Positions 1-8,902 of a DNA stretch of 64,000 nt are shown here, in pieces; the first letter of the stretch is position 1, and every line of letters begins with the position of its first letter. Position numbers and translations under genes: made by a program. The DNA comes from Sphingobium sp. WTD-1 (GTDB taxonomy: Bacteria; Pseudomonadota; Alphaproteobacteria; Sphingomonadales; Sphingomonadaceae), in the NCBI RefSeq assembly GCF_030128825.1, contig NZ_CP119127.1:1240001-1304000 (forward strand), given 5' to 3'. The notes below the pieces were generated by a model. The model was not told where the DNA came from. It saw only the letters and a list, made by a program, of their open reading frames with translations, and did not search any database.

Positions 1-2
1 TG

Positions 3-440
3 GTCGATCGGGGCGCGGGGCATATCGTCAACACATCGTCGATGAACGGGCTCAACCCCTTCGGCCTGTTCGCCGCCTATTCGGCGAGCAAGTTCGGCGT
101 GCTGGGCCTGTCGGATTCGCTGCGGCAGGAACTCGCCCCCCATGGCGTCGGCGTCTCCACTTTGTTTCCCGGCCTGACCCGCAGCCGCATGTCGCAATCC
201 GACACGGTCGGGCCGGGCGCGATGGACCCGGCGCGGCTGGTGCAGATTCGCGCCAACATGATGGAGCCGATCTGGCTGGGCCGGGCGGTGGTGCGCGCGG
301 TCGAGCAGGACCAGCCCTATATCATCACCCATCCCGAATATCGCGACGACCTGGCCCGCCGGTTCGACACGATCCTGGCGGCGTTCGGCGAACCGGCCCA
401 GCCGGGCTATCGCACGGGGGCGTCGGCGACGGGGCGCTGA
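3..440 (+). CDS. Short-chain dehydrogenase/reductase, C-terminal part (cut by window edge)
   Basis: Only the last 145 residues are visible; the Rossmann NAD(P)-binding N-terminus lies outside the window. The part seen carries the SDR catalytic core: an IVNTSS strand with the active-site Ser, followed by YSASKFG, which gives the Tyr-x3-Lys pair. The segment after it (FPGLTRSRM) matches the usual P-G substrate-loop region of classical SDRs. It acts as a cytoplasmic NAD(P)-dependent oxidoreductase on an unknown alcohol or ketone. It ends 16 bases before the convergent GMC oxidoreductase gene. The family is secure; the substrate cannot be guessed. Confidence 0.85.
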   Translation, partial: VDRGAGHIVNTSSMNGLNPFGLFAAYSASKFGVLGLSDSLRQELAPHGVGVSTLFPGLTRSRMSQSDTVGPGAMDPARLVQIRANMMEPIWLGRAVVRAVEQDQPYIITHPEYRDDLARRFDTILAAFGEPAQPGYRTGASATGR

Positions 441-455
441 ATCAGGCGCGAAAGC

Positions 456-2066
456 TCAGAAACGGGCGGCGGCGAGGATCATCTCCGCTCCCTTTTCCGC
501 GATCATCATGGTCGGCGCATTGGTGTTGCCGGACGTGATCGTCGGCATCACCGAGGCGTCGATGACGCGCAGCCCGGCAAGGCCATGGACGCGCAATTGC
601 GGGTCGACCACCGCGCGCGGACCGCTGCCCATGGCGGCGGTGCCGACCGGATGGAAGATGCTGCTGGCGATCGCGCCGATCCCTTCGAGCAGGGCGGCGT
701 CATCCTGCCGCTCCGGGCCGGGCCGGAACTCCTGCGGCGCATAGGGGGCGAGGGCCGGCTGGCCGACGATCGCGCGGGTGACGCGCACCGCCTCGATCGC
801 GACCTGGCGGTCCTCGGCGGCGGAGAGATAATTGGGGCGGATGGCGGGCGGGGCAAGCGGATCGGCGGAATGGATCCACACATCGCCCCGGCTGTGCGGG
901 CGCAGGTTGCAGACGCTGGCGGTGAAGGCGGGAAAAGCATCGAGCGCGCCGCCGAACGCGGCCAGGCTCAAGGGCTGGACATGATATTCGAGATTGGCGG
1001 TGGCATGGCGCGGATCGGATTTGACGAACATGCCGAGCTGGCTGGGCGCCATCGACAGCGGCCCGGAGCGGCTGGCCAGATAGTGCAGGCCCATCCACGC
1101 CTTGCCCAGCCATGATCCGGCGCGGCCGTTGAGGGTGGCGATGCCGTTCACCCGATAGGCGCAGCGTATCTGGAGATGATCCTGCAGATTTTCGCCGACG
1201 CCCGGCCGGTCGGCCAGCACGTCGATGCCGAGTGCGGCCAGTCGGGCGCCGTCGCCGATGCCCGATCGCTGGAGGATGGCGGGGCTGCCGATCGACCCGG
1301 CCGACAGGATGACTTCGCCATCGGCCTGCGCGGTGCAGACGTCGCCGTCCAGCAGGAAGCGCACGCCGGTGGCGCGGTCCTGCGCGATCGTCACCCGGTC
1401 GATCGTCGCGCCGGTGACGATGCGCAGATTGGGGCGGTTCATCGCCGGGCGCAGGAAGGCGTCGGCGGCGCTCCAGCGCCGGCCGCGCCGCTGCGTCACC
1501 TGGAAATAGCCCGACCCCAGATTGTCGCCGCCGTTGAAGTCGGCGGTTTCCGGCACGCCATATTGGCTGGCAGCCTGGCGGAAGCGGTCGAGCAGATCCC
1601 AGCGCAGCCTTTGTCGCTCGACCCGTATCTCGCCGCCCGCTCCATGGGTGGCGCTGGCCCCGTCCTGATGATCCTCCGCCCGCACGAAATAGGGCAGGAC
1701 ATCGTCCCAGCCCCAGCCGATATTGCCGGCCTGGCGCCAGCCATCATAATCCGCGGCCTGGCCGCGCATGTAGATCATGCCGTTGATCGAGCTGCTGCCG
1801 CCGATTACCCGGCCGCGCGGATAGGCGATGGCGCGGGCGCCCAGGCCGGCCTCCGCCTCGGTCTTCAGGCACCAGTCGGTGCGCGGATTGCCCATGCAAT
1901 AAAGATAGCCGACCGGGATCTTTATCCACAGCCAGTCGTCCTTGCCGCCGGCCTCCAGCAGCAGCACGCGGTTGCGCGGATCGGCGCTCAGCCGGTTGGC
2001 CAGCACGCATCCCGCGCTGCCCGCGCCCAGGATGATATAATCCCAGCGGCCATAATCCCGGTCCAT
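456..2066 (-). CDS. GMC family FAD-dependent oxidoreductase (choline/alcohol dehydrogenase type)
   Basis: A 536-residue protein, full length for the glucose-methanol-choline family. The N-terminus carries the FAD-binding GAGSAG at residues 14-19 and an acidic strand end (LLLEAGG). The GMC signature GRVIGGSSSINGM is near residue 85, the second signature GSIGSPAILQRSGIG near residue 256, and the C-terminal catalytic His lies in IFHPVGTAAMG. Closest named relatives by motif are AlkJ- and BetA-like alcohol dehydrogenases, which oxidise primary alcohols to aldehydes with FAD. No signal peptide is visible. It is divergent from the DJ-1/PfpI gene, with about 165 bases between the starts. The substrate is unknown. 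Confidence 0.92.
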   Translation of the reverse strand: MDRDYGRWDYIILGAGSAGCVLANRLSADPRNRVLLLEAGGKDDWLWIKIPVGYLYCMGNPRTDWCLKTEAEAGLGARAIAYPRGRVIGGSSSINGMIYMRGQAADYDGWRQAGNIGWGWDDVLPYFVRAEDHQDGASATHGAGGEIRVERQRLRWDLLDRFRQAASQYGVPETADFNGGDNLGSGYFQVTQRRGRRWSAADAFLRPAMNRPNLRIVTGATIDRVTIAQDRATGVRFLLDGDVCTAQADGEVILSAGSIGSPAILQRSGIGDGARLAALGIDVLADRPGVGENLQDHLQIRCAYRVNGIATLNGRAGSWLGKAWMGLHYLASRSGPLSMAPSQLGMFVKSDPRHATANLEYHVQPLSLAAFGGALDAFPAFTASVCNLRPHSRGDVWIHSADPLAPPAIRPNYLSAAEDRQVAIEAVRVTRAIVGQPALAPYAPQEFRPGPERQDDAALLEGIGAIASSIFHPVGTAAMGSGPRAVVDPQLRVHGLAGLRVIDASVMPTITSGNTNAPTMMIAEKGAEMILAAARF

Positions 2067-2231
2067 CGCCTCTCCTCTTGTGCGCGGACCATGGCCCGGC
2101 GGGGGCGGCGGCGTAAAGGGGCGGGGCGGGCGCGGTGGCGATATCTGGCCGGGCCATGGCCTGCAAACTGGCCATGGGCGTGGGCGGGCAAGGGGCTATG
2201 GCAGGCAGGTGACGGCGCAGGAGGATGGGCC

Positions 2232-2843
2232 ATGCAGATTGCGATACTGACGTTCGAGGGGTTCAACGAACTGGACAGTTTCATCGCCGCCGCCATCCTT
2301 AACCGGATGAAGCCGCAGGGCTGGACCGCCTATGTCACCGCGCCGGACGAGACGGTGACGTCGATGAACGGGGTGAGGGTGCAGCGGCAGCGGCCGCTGG
2401 ATTTTGCGGCGCAAGCGGACGCGGTGCTGATCGGCAGCGGCATCCGCACGCGCGAGATTGCGGCCGATGCCGCGATGCTGGGGCGGATCGCGTTCGACCC
2501 GGCGCGCCAACTGATCGGGGCGCAATGTTCGGGCACGCTGCTGCTGGCGAAGCTGGGCCTGGTCGGCGACCTGCCGGCCTGCACCGACCTTACCACCAAG
2601 CCCTGGGTGGTGGAGGCGGGGGTGCGGGTGATCGATGCGCCGTTCGTCGCCCATGGCAATGTCGCGACGGCCGGCGGCTGCCTGTCGGCGCCCTATCTGG
2701 CGGCCTGGATGATCGCGCGGGGCGGATCGATGGCGGATGCGGAAGCGGCGCTCCATTATGTTGCGCCGGTGGGCGAGAAGGCGGACTATGTCGCGCGGGC
2801 GCGGGCGGTGATCGCGCCGTTCGTGGAAGCGGTGGCGGCCTGA
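2232..2843 (+). CDS. DJ-1/PfpI family protein (class I glutamine amidotransferase-like)
   Basis: A 203-residue protein starting MQIAILTFEGFNELD. The nucleophile elbow GAQCSGTLLL puts the reactive Cys at residue 99, and an early Glu in FNELD matches the acid that hydrogen-bonds this Cys in DJ-1 proteins. Members act as cysteine-dependent hydrolases, glyoxalase-like enzymes, isonitrile hydratases or regulators, so the reaction is not fixed by family. The open frame extends far upstream, but the ATG at 2232 fits the family length; a purine-rich GGAGGATGG lies just ahead of it. It ends eight bases before the convergent metW stop. Confidence 0.85.
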   Translation: MQIAILTFEGFNELDSFIAAAILNRMKPQGWTAYVTAPDETVTSMNGVRVQRQRPLDFAAQADAVLIGSGIRTREIAADAAMLGRIAFDPARQLIGAQCSGTLLLAKLGLVGDLPACTDLTTKPWVVEAGVRVIDAPFVAHGNVATAGGCLSAPYLAAWMIARGGSMADAEAALHYVAPVGEKADYVARARAVIAPFVEAVAA

Positions 2844-2850
2844 CGGGCGG

Positions 2851-3444
2851 TTATTTGCGCAGCAGGAACACCGCATGTTCGGCGAACAGATTGGCGTTCG
2901 CATGGGTGGTTTCCTTGTCCCCTTTCAGGAACCACTGGCCATCGATAGTCCAGCCGCGATCCTTCACCAGCGCACGGAAATCGTCGACCGTCACATGATG
3001 GATGTTGAGTGTGTCATACCAGGTGTCGGGCAATAGCCGCGTCACCGGCATGCGACCGCCCCACAGCAGCGACAGGCGCCCGCGCCAATGGGCGAAATTG
3101 GGGAAGGAGACGAAGGCCTGGCGGCCGATGCGCAGCAATTCCTCCACCACCAGGTCGGGGCGCCGGGTCGTCTGCAGCGTCTGGCTGAGGATTGCATAGT
3201 CGAAGCTGGCGTCGGGATAATAGGCAAGGTCGGTGTCTGCGTCCCCCTGCACCACCGACAGGCCACGGCCGACGGCGGCGGCGACATTGGAGGCGTCGAT
3301 CTCCAGCCCGCGGGCATCGACCTCACTCTTGTCGCGCAGCGCCGCCATCAGCGCGCCGTCGCCGCAGCCGACATCCAGCACCCGCGTGCCCGGCCGCACG
3401 GTGCGGGCGATCAGCGCGAGATCGGGGCGGAGGAGATCGCTCAT
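2851..3444 (-). CDS. metW: Methionine biosynthesis protein MetW
   Basis: A 197-residue SAM-methyltransferase-fold protein. Motif [10 protein letters not shown], lies at about residues 22-30, and the order of later strands ([23 protein letters not shown]) is typical of MetW. In many Alpha- and Betaproteobacteria MetW is encoded directly after metX and is needed for full homoserine acyltransferase activity in methionine synthesis. Here its start overlaps the end of metX by four bases (ATGA), so the two are probably translationally coupled. The function comes from family and neighbourhood. Confidence 0.95.
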   Translation of the reverse strand: MSDLLRPDLALIARTVRPGTRVLDVGCGDGALMAALRDKSEVDARGLEIDASNVAAAVGRGLSVVQGDADTDLAYYPDASFDYAILSQTLQTTRRPDLVVEELLRIGRQAFVSFPNFAHWRGRLSLLWGGRMPVTRLLPDTWYDTLNIHHVTVDDFRALVKDRGWTIDGQWFLKGDKETTHANANLFAEHAVFLLRK

Positions 3445-4571
3445 GCCCGGCCACCGCGCAGGAAGCCGTCGACCACGCGGTTCAATTCCGGACTTTCGAG
3501 CAGGAAGGCGTCATGGCCGAAGGGGCTGGACAGTTCGACGAAGCTGGCCTGCGCGCCCGAGGCGTTGAGCGCGTGGACGATCGCGCGGGATTCGGCGGTG
3601 GGATAGAGCCAGTCGGTATCGAAGCTGACCAGGCAGAAGCGCGCCCGCGTCGCGGTGAATGCTTTGGCCAGCGATCCGCCATGATCCTCGGCTATGTCAT
3701 AATAGTCCATGGCGCGGGTGATGTAGAGATAGGAGTTGGCGTCGAACCGCTCGACGAAGCTCAGCCCCTGATGGCGCAGATAGCTCTCCACCTGGAAGTC
3801 CGCGTCGAAGCCGAAGGTCTTGGCATTACGCCCCTGTAGCCGTCGGCCGAATTTCTCGGTCAGGCCCGCCTCGGAAAGATAGGTGATATGCGCCGCCATG
3901 CGGGCGACGGCGAGGCCGGCGCTCGGCACCTTGCCATCGGCATAATAGTCGCCGCCGCGCCAGAGCGGATCGGCCATGATCGCCTGGCGCCCGACCTCGT
4001 GAAAGGCGATATTCTGGGCGCTGTGCCGCGCGGTCGAGGCGATGACGACGCAGCGTTCGACCCGGTCGGGGAACAGGGTGGGCCAGGTCAGCGCCTGCAT
4101 CCCGCCCATCGACCCGCCGATCACCGCGGCCAGCCGATCGACGCCCAGATGGTCGAGCAGCATCGCCTGCGCCCGCACCATGTCGGCGATGGTCAGCACC
4201 GGGAAGCGCATCGCGTAAGGATCGCCCAAGGCCGGGTCGATGCTGGCGGGGCCGGACGATCCCATGCAGCTGCCGATGACGTTGGAGCAGATGATGAAAT
4301 GGCGCGCCGGGTCGACCGGCTTGCCTTCGCCCACCATCCGCCACCACCAGCCCGGCTTGCCGGTGACGGGATGATCCGACGCGACATATTGGTCGCCGGT
4401 AAGCGCATGGCAGATCAGGATGACGTTGGATTTGTCCGCATTCATCTGCCCATAGCTTTCATAGGCGATGTCGACCGGGGACAGGCTGGCGCCGCTCGAC
4501 AGCGGCAGCGGGCCGGGAAGGCGGGCCTGGCGGCGCAGGCCGAAACGTGTGTCAGGGGAAACGCTGGCCAT
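3441..4571 (-). CDS. metX: Homoserine O-acyltransferase MetX
   Basis: A 376-residue alpha/beta hydrolase-fold acyltransferase that activates homoserine for methionine synthesis. The nucleophile is Ser154 in GGSMGGMQ; the triad is completed by Asp in DTDWLYPT and His in GHDAFLLE near the C-terminus. The substrate loop HALTGDQYV is conserved. MetX proteins use acetyl-CoA or succinyl-CoA, and I cannot tell which from this reading. It is the first gene of metX-metW and is divergent from a 2-hydroxyacid dehydrogenase gene only 75 bases away. No SAM riboswitch is visible in that gap. Confidence 0.96.
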   Translation of the reverse strand: MASVSPDTRFGLRRQARLPGPLPLSSGASLSPVDIAYESYGQMNADKSNVILICHALTGDQYVASDHPVTGKPGWWWRMVGEGKPVDPARHFIICSNVIGSCMGSSGPASIDPALGDPYAMRFPVLTIADMVRAQAMLLDHLGVDRLAAVIGGSMGGMQALTWPTLFPDRVERCVVIASTARHSAQNIAFHEVGRQAIMADPLWRGGDYYADGKVPSAGLAVARMAAHITYLSEAGLTEKFGRRLQGRNAKTFGFDADFQVESYLRHQGLSFVERFDANSYLYITRAMDYYDIAEDHGGSLAKAFTATRARFCLVSFDTDWLYPTAESRAIVHALNASGAQASFVELSSPFGHDAFLLESPELNRVVDGFLRGGRA

Positions 4572-4577
4572 GACATC

Positions 4578-4606
4578 GGGCTAAGACGAGGGAAAGAGGC
4601 TGTCAA
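4578..4606 (-). promoter_or_regulatory. Candidate metX promoter
   Basis: On the minus strand a perfect -35 box TTGACA (4601-4606) is followed after 17 bases by a weak -10 box TAGCCC (4578-4583). Transcription would then start within a few bases of the metX ATG at 4571, giving a leaderless or nearly leaderless mRNA. The -35 is convincing but the -10 is poor. Confidence 0.35.
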
Positions 4607-4646
4607 TTGGCGGGGCGGGGTGGCGATCGGCCTGCGCCGTGCCTAG

Positions 4647-5606
4647 ATGGAGGGCATGACCGATCAGACCCGTCCGACCATCGTCGCCTATGGTCCGCTC
4701 TATCCCTATCTGACCGACCTGCTGGAGCAGCGCTTCACCGTCCATAATGTGGCGGCGGACGCGGATATGTCCGCGCTGTCGGCTGAGGTGCTGGAGGCGC
4801 GTGCGCTGGTCAGCTTCGGATCGGTCGGGGCGCCCGCCGCCATCATGGACGCGCTGCCGAAGCTGGAGCTGATCGGGCTATTCTCGGTCGGCTATGACAA
4901 GGTCGATGTCGACCATGCGCGATCGAAAGGCATCCGCGTCACCAACACGCCCGACGTGCTGACCGACGATGTCGCGGACCTGGCCGTCGGCCTTCTCTAT
5001 GCGACGGTGCGCAACATCGCGGCGAATGACCGGCTGGTGCGGTCGGGCGGCTGGGCGCGGGGCGAGAAGCCGGCGCTGTCCGGCCGGGTGACCGGCGCGA
5101 CCATCGGCATATTGGGGCTGGGCCGGATCGGCCGGGCGATCGCAAAGCGGCTGGAGCCGGTGGCAGGCGAGATCCTCTATCATAACCGCAAGCCGGCGGC
5201 CGACACGGCCTATCGCTATGTCGCCGACGCGATCGACTTTGCGCGCCAGAGCGAGGTCGTCATCGTCGCCACGTCGGGCGGGCCGGAAGCGGCCAGGCTG
5301 GTCGACGGCGCGATGCTGGACGCGCTCGGGCCGGATGGCGTGATCGTCAATATCAGCCGGGGCGGCGTGATCGACGAGACGGCGATGGTCGAGCGGCTGG
5401 CCGACCGGCGCATCGCCGGTGCGGGGCTGGATGTGTTCGCGCACGAGCCGCATGTGCCCGAAGCGCTGTTCGCGATGGACCATGTCGTGCTGCAACCCCA
5501 TCAGGGCAGCGCCACCGTCCACACCCGCAAGGCGATGGCCGATCTGGTCGTCGCCAATCTGGACGCCTGGTTCGCCGGGGAGGCGCTGCTGACGCCGGTG
5601 GCGTAG
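4647..5606 (+). CDS. D-2-hydroxyacid dehydrogenase (glyoxylate/hydroxypyruvate reductase-like)
   Basis: A 319-residue NAD(P)-dependent dehydrogenase of the D-isomer 2-hydroxyacid family. The nucleotide-binding turn is ILGLGRIGRAI. The catalytic Arg lies in NISRGGVIDE, the Glu in DVFAHEPHVPEAL and the His in LQPHQGSAT, so the Arg-Glu-His set is complete. Such enzymes reduce 2-keto acids such as glyoxylate or hydroxypyruvate in the cytoplasm. Two in-frame ATGs (4647 and 4656) are possible starts; the second gives MTDQTRPT. The gene is single and divergent from metX. Confidence 0.9.
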   Translation: MEGMTDQTRPTIVAYGPLYPYLTDLLEQRFTVHNVAADADMSALSAEVLEARALVSFGSVGAPAAIMDALPKLELIGLFSVGYDKVDVDHARSKGIRVTNTPDVLTDDVADLAVGLLYATVRNIAANDRLVRSGGWARGEKPALSGRVTGATIGILGLGRIGRAIAKRLEPVAGEILYHNRKPAADTAYRYVADAIDFARQSEVVIVATSGGPEAARLVDGAMLDALGPDGVIVNISRGGVIDETAMVERLADRRIAGAGLDVFAHEPHVPEALFAMDHVVLQPHQGSATVHTRKAMADLVVANLDAWFAGEALLTPVA

Positions 5607-5634
5607 CATGACGGCATAGCGCCTGCCCGTGCGC

Positions 5635-6249
5635 TCAACCGGCTCTGCCGCCCACCGCGGGCGCCAGCCGGTCGACCAGTATCGCACTGGCGCGGTTGAG
5701 GCCGATGACTTCGACCAGAATGCCATGGTGCCGCATCTTCGTGACCACATCCTCCAGCGCACCTACGGCCGTGATGTCCCACAAATGGCTGGCGCTCAGG
5801 TCGATGCGGACATGGGCTGCCGTATCGCGCAGGTCGAACCGGTCGGCGAAAATTTCCGCGCTGGCAAAGAAGATCTGGCCCGAAACGCTATAGGTCCGGG
5901 TATCCGTGGCTTCGTCATAGGCGTCGCGCACGTCCATCAGGCGGGTCACCTTGAAGGCGAAGAACACCCCGCTCAGCAGCACGCCCACCGCGACACCGGC
6001 CGACAGGTCGTGGGTGGCGACGGTGACGATGACGGTGGCGACCATGACGACGCCCGATGCCCTGGGATGGCGGGCAAGGTCGCGGATCGACCCCCAGGAA
6101 AAGGTGCTGGCCGACACCATGATCATGATCGCCACCAAGGCCGCCACGGGTACCTGGGCGACCCATGGTCTGAGCGGCACCATGACCAGGAGCAGGAACA
6201 GGCCCGCAACCAGGGTGGAGAGGCGGCCCCGCCCGCCATAGACCCCATG
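5635..6249 (-). pseudogene. SulP family anion transporter, 3' half (interrupted by IS)
   Basis: This is the downstream part of a SulP-type membrane transporter gene. Reading back from the IS junction the frame gives HGVYGGRGRLSTLVAGLF, then the last membrane helices (VPVAALVAIMIMVS), then a cytoplasmic STAS domain (VRIDLSASHLWDITAVGALED). The matching 5' part lies at 7741-8622. Joining the two at the shared His codon gives one uninterrupted frame of about 497 residues, within the usual SulP range. SulP proteins carry sulfate, bicarbonate or other anions. As it stands this half lacks a promoter and start, so the transporter should be non-functional. Confidence 0.9.
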
Positions 6250-6317
6250 ACTGCCAGAGCCTCGGAGGCTCGAATCTGAGATGCTGATGATGGATTTGTC
6301 AGCAGCGGAGACGAGTC

Positions 6318-7433
6318 ATGACGGAGACGGTGAAATACGTTGGTCTGGACGTTCATAAGGAAACCATTGCGGTCGCAGTTGCCGATGGGGAACGCGGAGG
6401 CGAGGTGCGTTTCGTCGGCACGGTCGCCAACGAGGACGATGCGATCAGGAAGCTGGTCAAGCGGCTGACTGGACCGGGCGTGACGTTGAACGTCTGCTAC
6501 GAAGCTGGTCCCTGCGGGTATGGCTTGCATCGGCTGCTGACGAAGCTGGGACAGAATTGCATCGTCATCGCCCCCTCGATGATGCCGCGGCGCCCGGGTG
6601 ACCATGTAAAGACGGACCGGCGTGACGCGATGACCCTGGCGCGGCTGCTACGCGCTGGCGAACTCACCGCAATCTGGATACCGGACGAAGCGCACGAGGC
6701 GGTACGCGATCTCATCCGCGCGCGACGCAGCGCGCAAGATGATGCCATCGGAGCCAAGCAGACAGTGCGCAGCTTCCTGTTGCGTCATGATCGTCGTTTC
6801 GGCGGCAAGGCGGCCTGGACGAAAATGTACTGGCGGTGGTTGTCCGAGCAGCGGTTCGATTTTCCCCACCAACAGCTGGCATTCGAGGAAATGCAGAAGC
6901 GGGTGCTGGAGGCGCAGGCACGGGTTGGGCGCTTAGAAGCGGCGCTGACTGAAGCGGTGGACGCATGGTGTTTTGCGCCGCTGGTCCGCAATCTACAGGT
7001 CCTGCGCGGTATCAGGCTGGTCAGCGCTGCGACGCTGGTCGCTGAAGTAGGCGATCTCACCCGCTTCGACAATCCCAAGCAACTGATGGCGTATGTCGGC
7101 TTGGTGCCGTCCGAGCACTCCAGCGGCGCTCGGACCAAACGGGGCCGGATCACCCGCGCGGGCAACGCGCAGGCACGAACCATGCTGATTGAGGCGGGCT
7201 GGTCGTATCGACTGCCCGCTCGCGAGGAACGACGCTACCGTGAGCGGGTCATCGACTTGTCCGAGGACATCCAGGCGATCGGGTGGAAAGCGCAGGTTCG
7301 CCTGTGCCAGCGCTACCGTCGCCTGGCGGCCACGGGCAAGCCTCAGCCCAAGGTGACCACCGCGATCGCGCGTGAACTGGTCGGCTATGCCTGGGACATC
7401 GCCCGTCGGGTGTCGCCGGCGATAGCCGGCTGA
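6318..7433 (+). CDS. IS110-family (IS1111-type) transposase/recombinase
   Basis: A 371-residue DEDD transposase. The N-terminal RuvC-like domain carries Asp11 in YVGLDVHKE, Glu62 in YEAGPCGYG, and Asp100/Asp103 in VKTDRRDA. The C-terminal Transposase_20 domain (LRGIRLVSAATLVAEVGD onward) holds the SSG motif at Ser268-Ser269 in PSEHSSGARTKRG, where the catalytic serine of the family is found. It starts 67 bases inside the left end, with GGAGACGAG ahead of the ATG. The gene looks intact, with no frameshift or stop. These enzymes move the element as a circle, guided by a bridge RNA from the non-coding end. Confidence 0.93.
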   Translation: MTETVKYVGLDVHKETIAVAVADGERGGEVRFVGTVANEDDAIRKLVKRLTGPGVTLNVCYEAGPCGYGLHRLLTKLGQNCIVIAPSMMPRRPGDHVKTDRRDAMTLARLLRAGELTAIWIPDEAHEAVRDLIRARRSAQDDAIGAKQTVRSFLLRHDRRFGGKAAWTKMYWRWLSEQRFDFPHQQLAFEEMQKRVLEAQARVGRLEAALTEAVDAWCFAPLVRNLQVLRGIRLVSAATLVAEVGDLTRFDNPKQLMAYVGLVPSEHSSGARTKRGRITRAGNAQARTMLIEAGWSYRLPAREERRYRERVIDLSEDIQAIGWKAQVRLCQRYRRLAATGKPQPKVTTAIARELVGYAWDIARRVSPAIAG

Positions 7434-7739
7434 TCCACCCACGACATTAACGAGAGGAGGCGCCAGCGCGCCAACTGCATAGCCTTGGCCGGCGTGCCGC
7501 GGGCACCCGACTGTGATGGGCAATCCACGGTGTACGGTGGGGCAGGTTCGTCCGACGCCCGAACTTAGACGGAGGATAGGCCCAGCGACGGATACGGGTA
7601 GTGCGGTAATCAACCCGCGGATGAGAGCATGATCAATCGTCGTCGATCAGGCGCCCGCGGCACACCCGCCAAGGTCAATGCGACCGCTGGTCTCGAGGCC
7701 AGCGAAGGAGTAAACTCGGCCAGCGTCTCGGATGGCAGT
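7434..7739 (+). ncRNA. Right non-coding end of the IS; probable bridge RNA gene
   Basis: About 305 bases without a gene separate the transposase stop from the right end. Established for IS1111-type elements: this end encodes a structured bridge RNA that pairs with the target and with the element's own ends. Visible structure includes the hairpin CGCTGG/CCAGCG (7684-7703), TGATC/GATCA around 7630-7650 and several GC-rich repeats. The stretch 7621-7628, ATGAGAGC, is identical to eight bases of the target spanning the junction. Exact RNA ends, loops and guides cannot be fixed without related copies. Confidence 0.55.
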
Positions 7740-7740
7740 C

Positions 7741-8622
7741 ATGAGAGCGTATATTGCCGACCGTCTGTCCGATCATGCCACAGCCCGCGATGCCGCCGAA
7801 CAGCCCGGCCGCGACATTGGCCAGGCCCAGCCCGGTGCATTCGCGCGCCTTGGAACTGGTGGTTTCCGTCAGATCATCGACGACGCTGGCGGTCATCATC
7901 GATTCGAGTAGGCCGACCGCCGCCATGGCGAGCGCATAGGGTGCGACGATGCGCAGCGTCTGCCAGTCGAACGGGACGGCCGGAAGCGCGAAAGATGGCA
8001 GCGAGGCGGGCAGGCGCCCCAGGTCGGCGACCGTGTGGATGGGCATCGGAAAGGCCATGCTGATCGCGGTCAGGACGACGATGCAGATGAGCGGCGAGGG
8101 CATGACCGTCGTGAGGCGCGGCAGCAGATAGATGATCGCAAGCCCGCCTGCGATCATGGCGTAGCTGTGCCAGGTCACGCCCAGCATCTGCGGCACTTGC
8201 GCGGAGAAGATGAGGATGGCCAGGGCGTTGACGAAGCCGGTGCGCACCGATCGGGAAACGAAGCGCATCAGCACATCGAGCTTCATCAGGCCAAAGCCGA
8301 TCTGGAACAGGCCGGCGAGGAGCGTGGCGGCGAGCAGATATTGCAGGCCATGGGCATGGACGAGGGCCGCCGCGACCAGCGCCACGGACCCCGCGGCGCC
8401 GGAAATCATTGCGGGGCGGCCACCGGCAAAGGCGATGACGATGCCGATCGTGAAGGAGGCGAAGAGCCCGACCTCCGGATCGATGCCCGCGACGAAGGAG
8501 AAGGCGATGACTTCCGGGATCAGGGCGAATGTGCCGACCATGCCGGCCAGAATATCGCGGCGGGCATTGCCTGCGCCGTTGAACCATTCGCCACGATAAC
8601 GCGAAAAAGCTGTGCTGTTCAT
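7741..8622 (-). pseudogene. SulP family anion transporter, 5' half (interrupted by IS)
   Basis: The upstream part of the SulP gene: about 294 codons from MNSTAFSRYRGEWFNG to GCGMIGQTVGNIRSH, where the IS begins. It contains the first eight or so membrane segments of the transporter (for example LIPEVIAFSFVAGIDPEVG and GGRPAMISGAAGSVALVAA). Past the junction the frame reads about 20 foreign codons from the IS before a stop. The chosen start has the expected SulP N-terminus; an in-frame ATG further upstream at 8688 is less likely. A truncated membrane protein lacking the STAS domain could still be made but should not transport. Confidence 0.9.
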
Positions 8623-8902
8623 TGGGAAAAACCGACGAGTGTCGCACGGGATGACGCGGCGGAAAGCGGGCGGATCGAGGTGCGACATGCGTTGTCCGGC
8701 GGATCGGCGGCCGGCATAGCCACCCGGAATTTCACCGGGTCCTTGCGAATGGCCGCCTCCTAAAGTGGCCACCGGGTGAGCGCAAGGGCCAGCCAAGGGG
8801 CGCATCGCCGAGATTATGGTCCGGAATATACAGGCCTGAAGATTGACCGGCCGATGGAATTCCGCGCAGATCGGCTGTCGCAATCGTCATTTGGGGAATG
8901 TC

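Larger units (their letters stand above)
6251..7744 (+). mobile_element. IS110-family insertion sequence, IS1111 type
   Basis: A single insertion element of about 1.49 kb splits the sulP gene. Its edges are known exactly because the broken gene can be rejoined: CATGA occurs at both junctions (6246-6250 and 7740-7744) and only one copy belongs to the target. Including CATGA, the ends form an 11-base inverted repeat, CATGACTGCCA against TGGCAGTCATG. The element has a short left non-coding end (67 bases), one transposase gene (6318-7433) and a long right non-coding end (about 305 bases). Family knowledge: a long non-coding end after the gene is the IS1111 layout, opposite to IS110 proper. Whether CATGA is a duplication or a shared recombination core cannot be decided from one site. 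Confidence 0.88.

Noticed and set aside
1176..2231. Upstream extension of the DJ-1/PfpI frame
   Set aside because: It runs opposite the GMC oxidoreductase gene, and the 203-residue product from 2232 has the right length.
4572..4646. A SAM-II riboswitch ahead of metX
   Set aside because: The gap is short and I could not find the SAM-II core or pseudoknot pairing; the best signal there is a -35 box.
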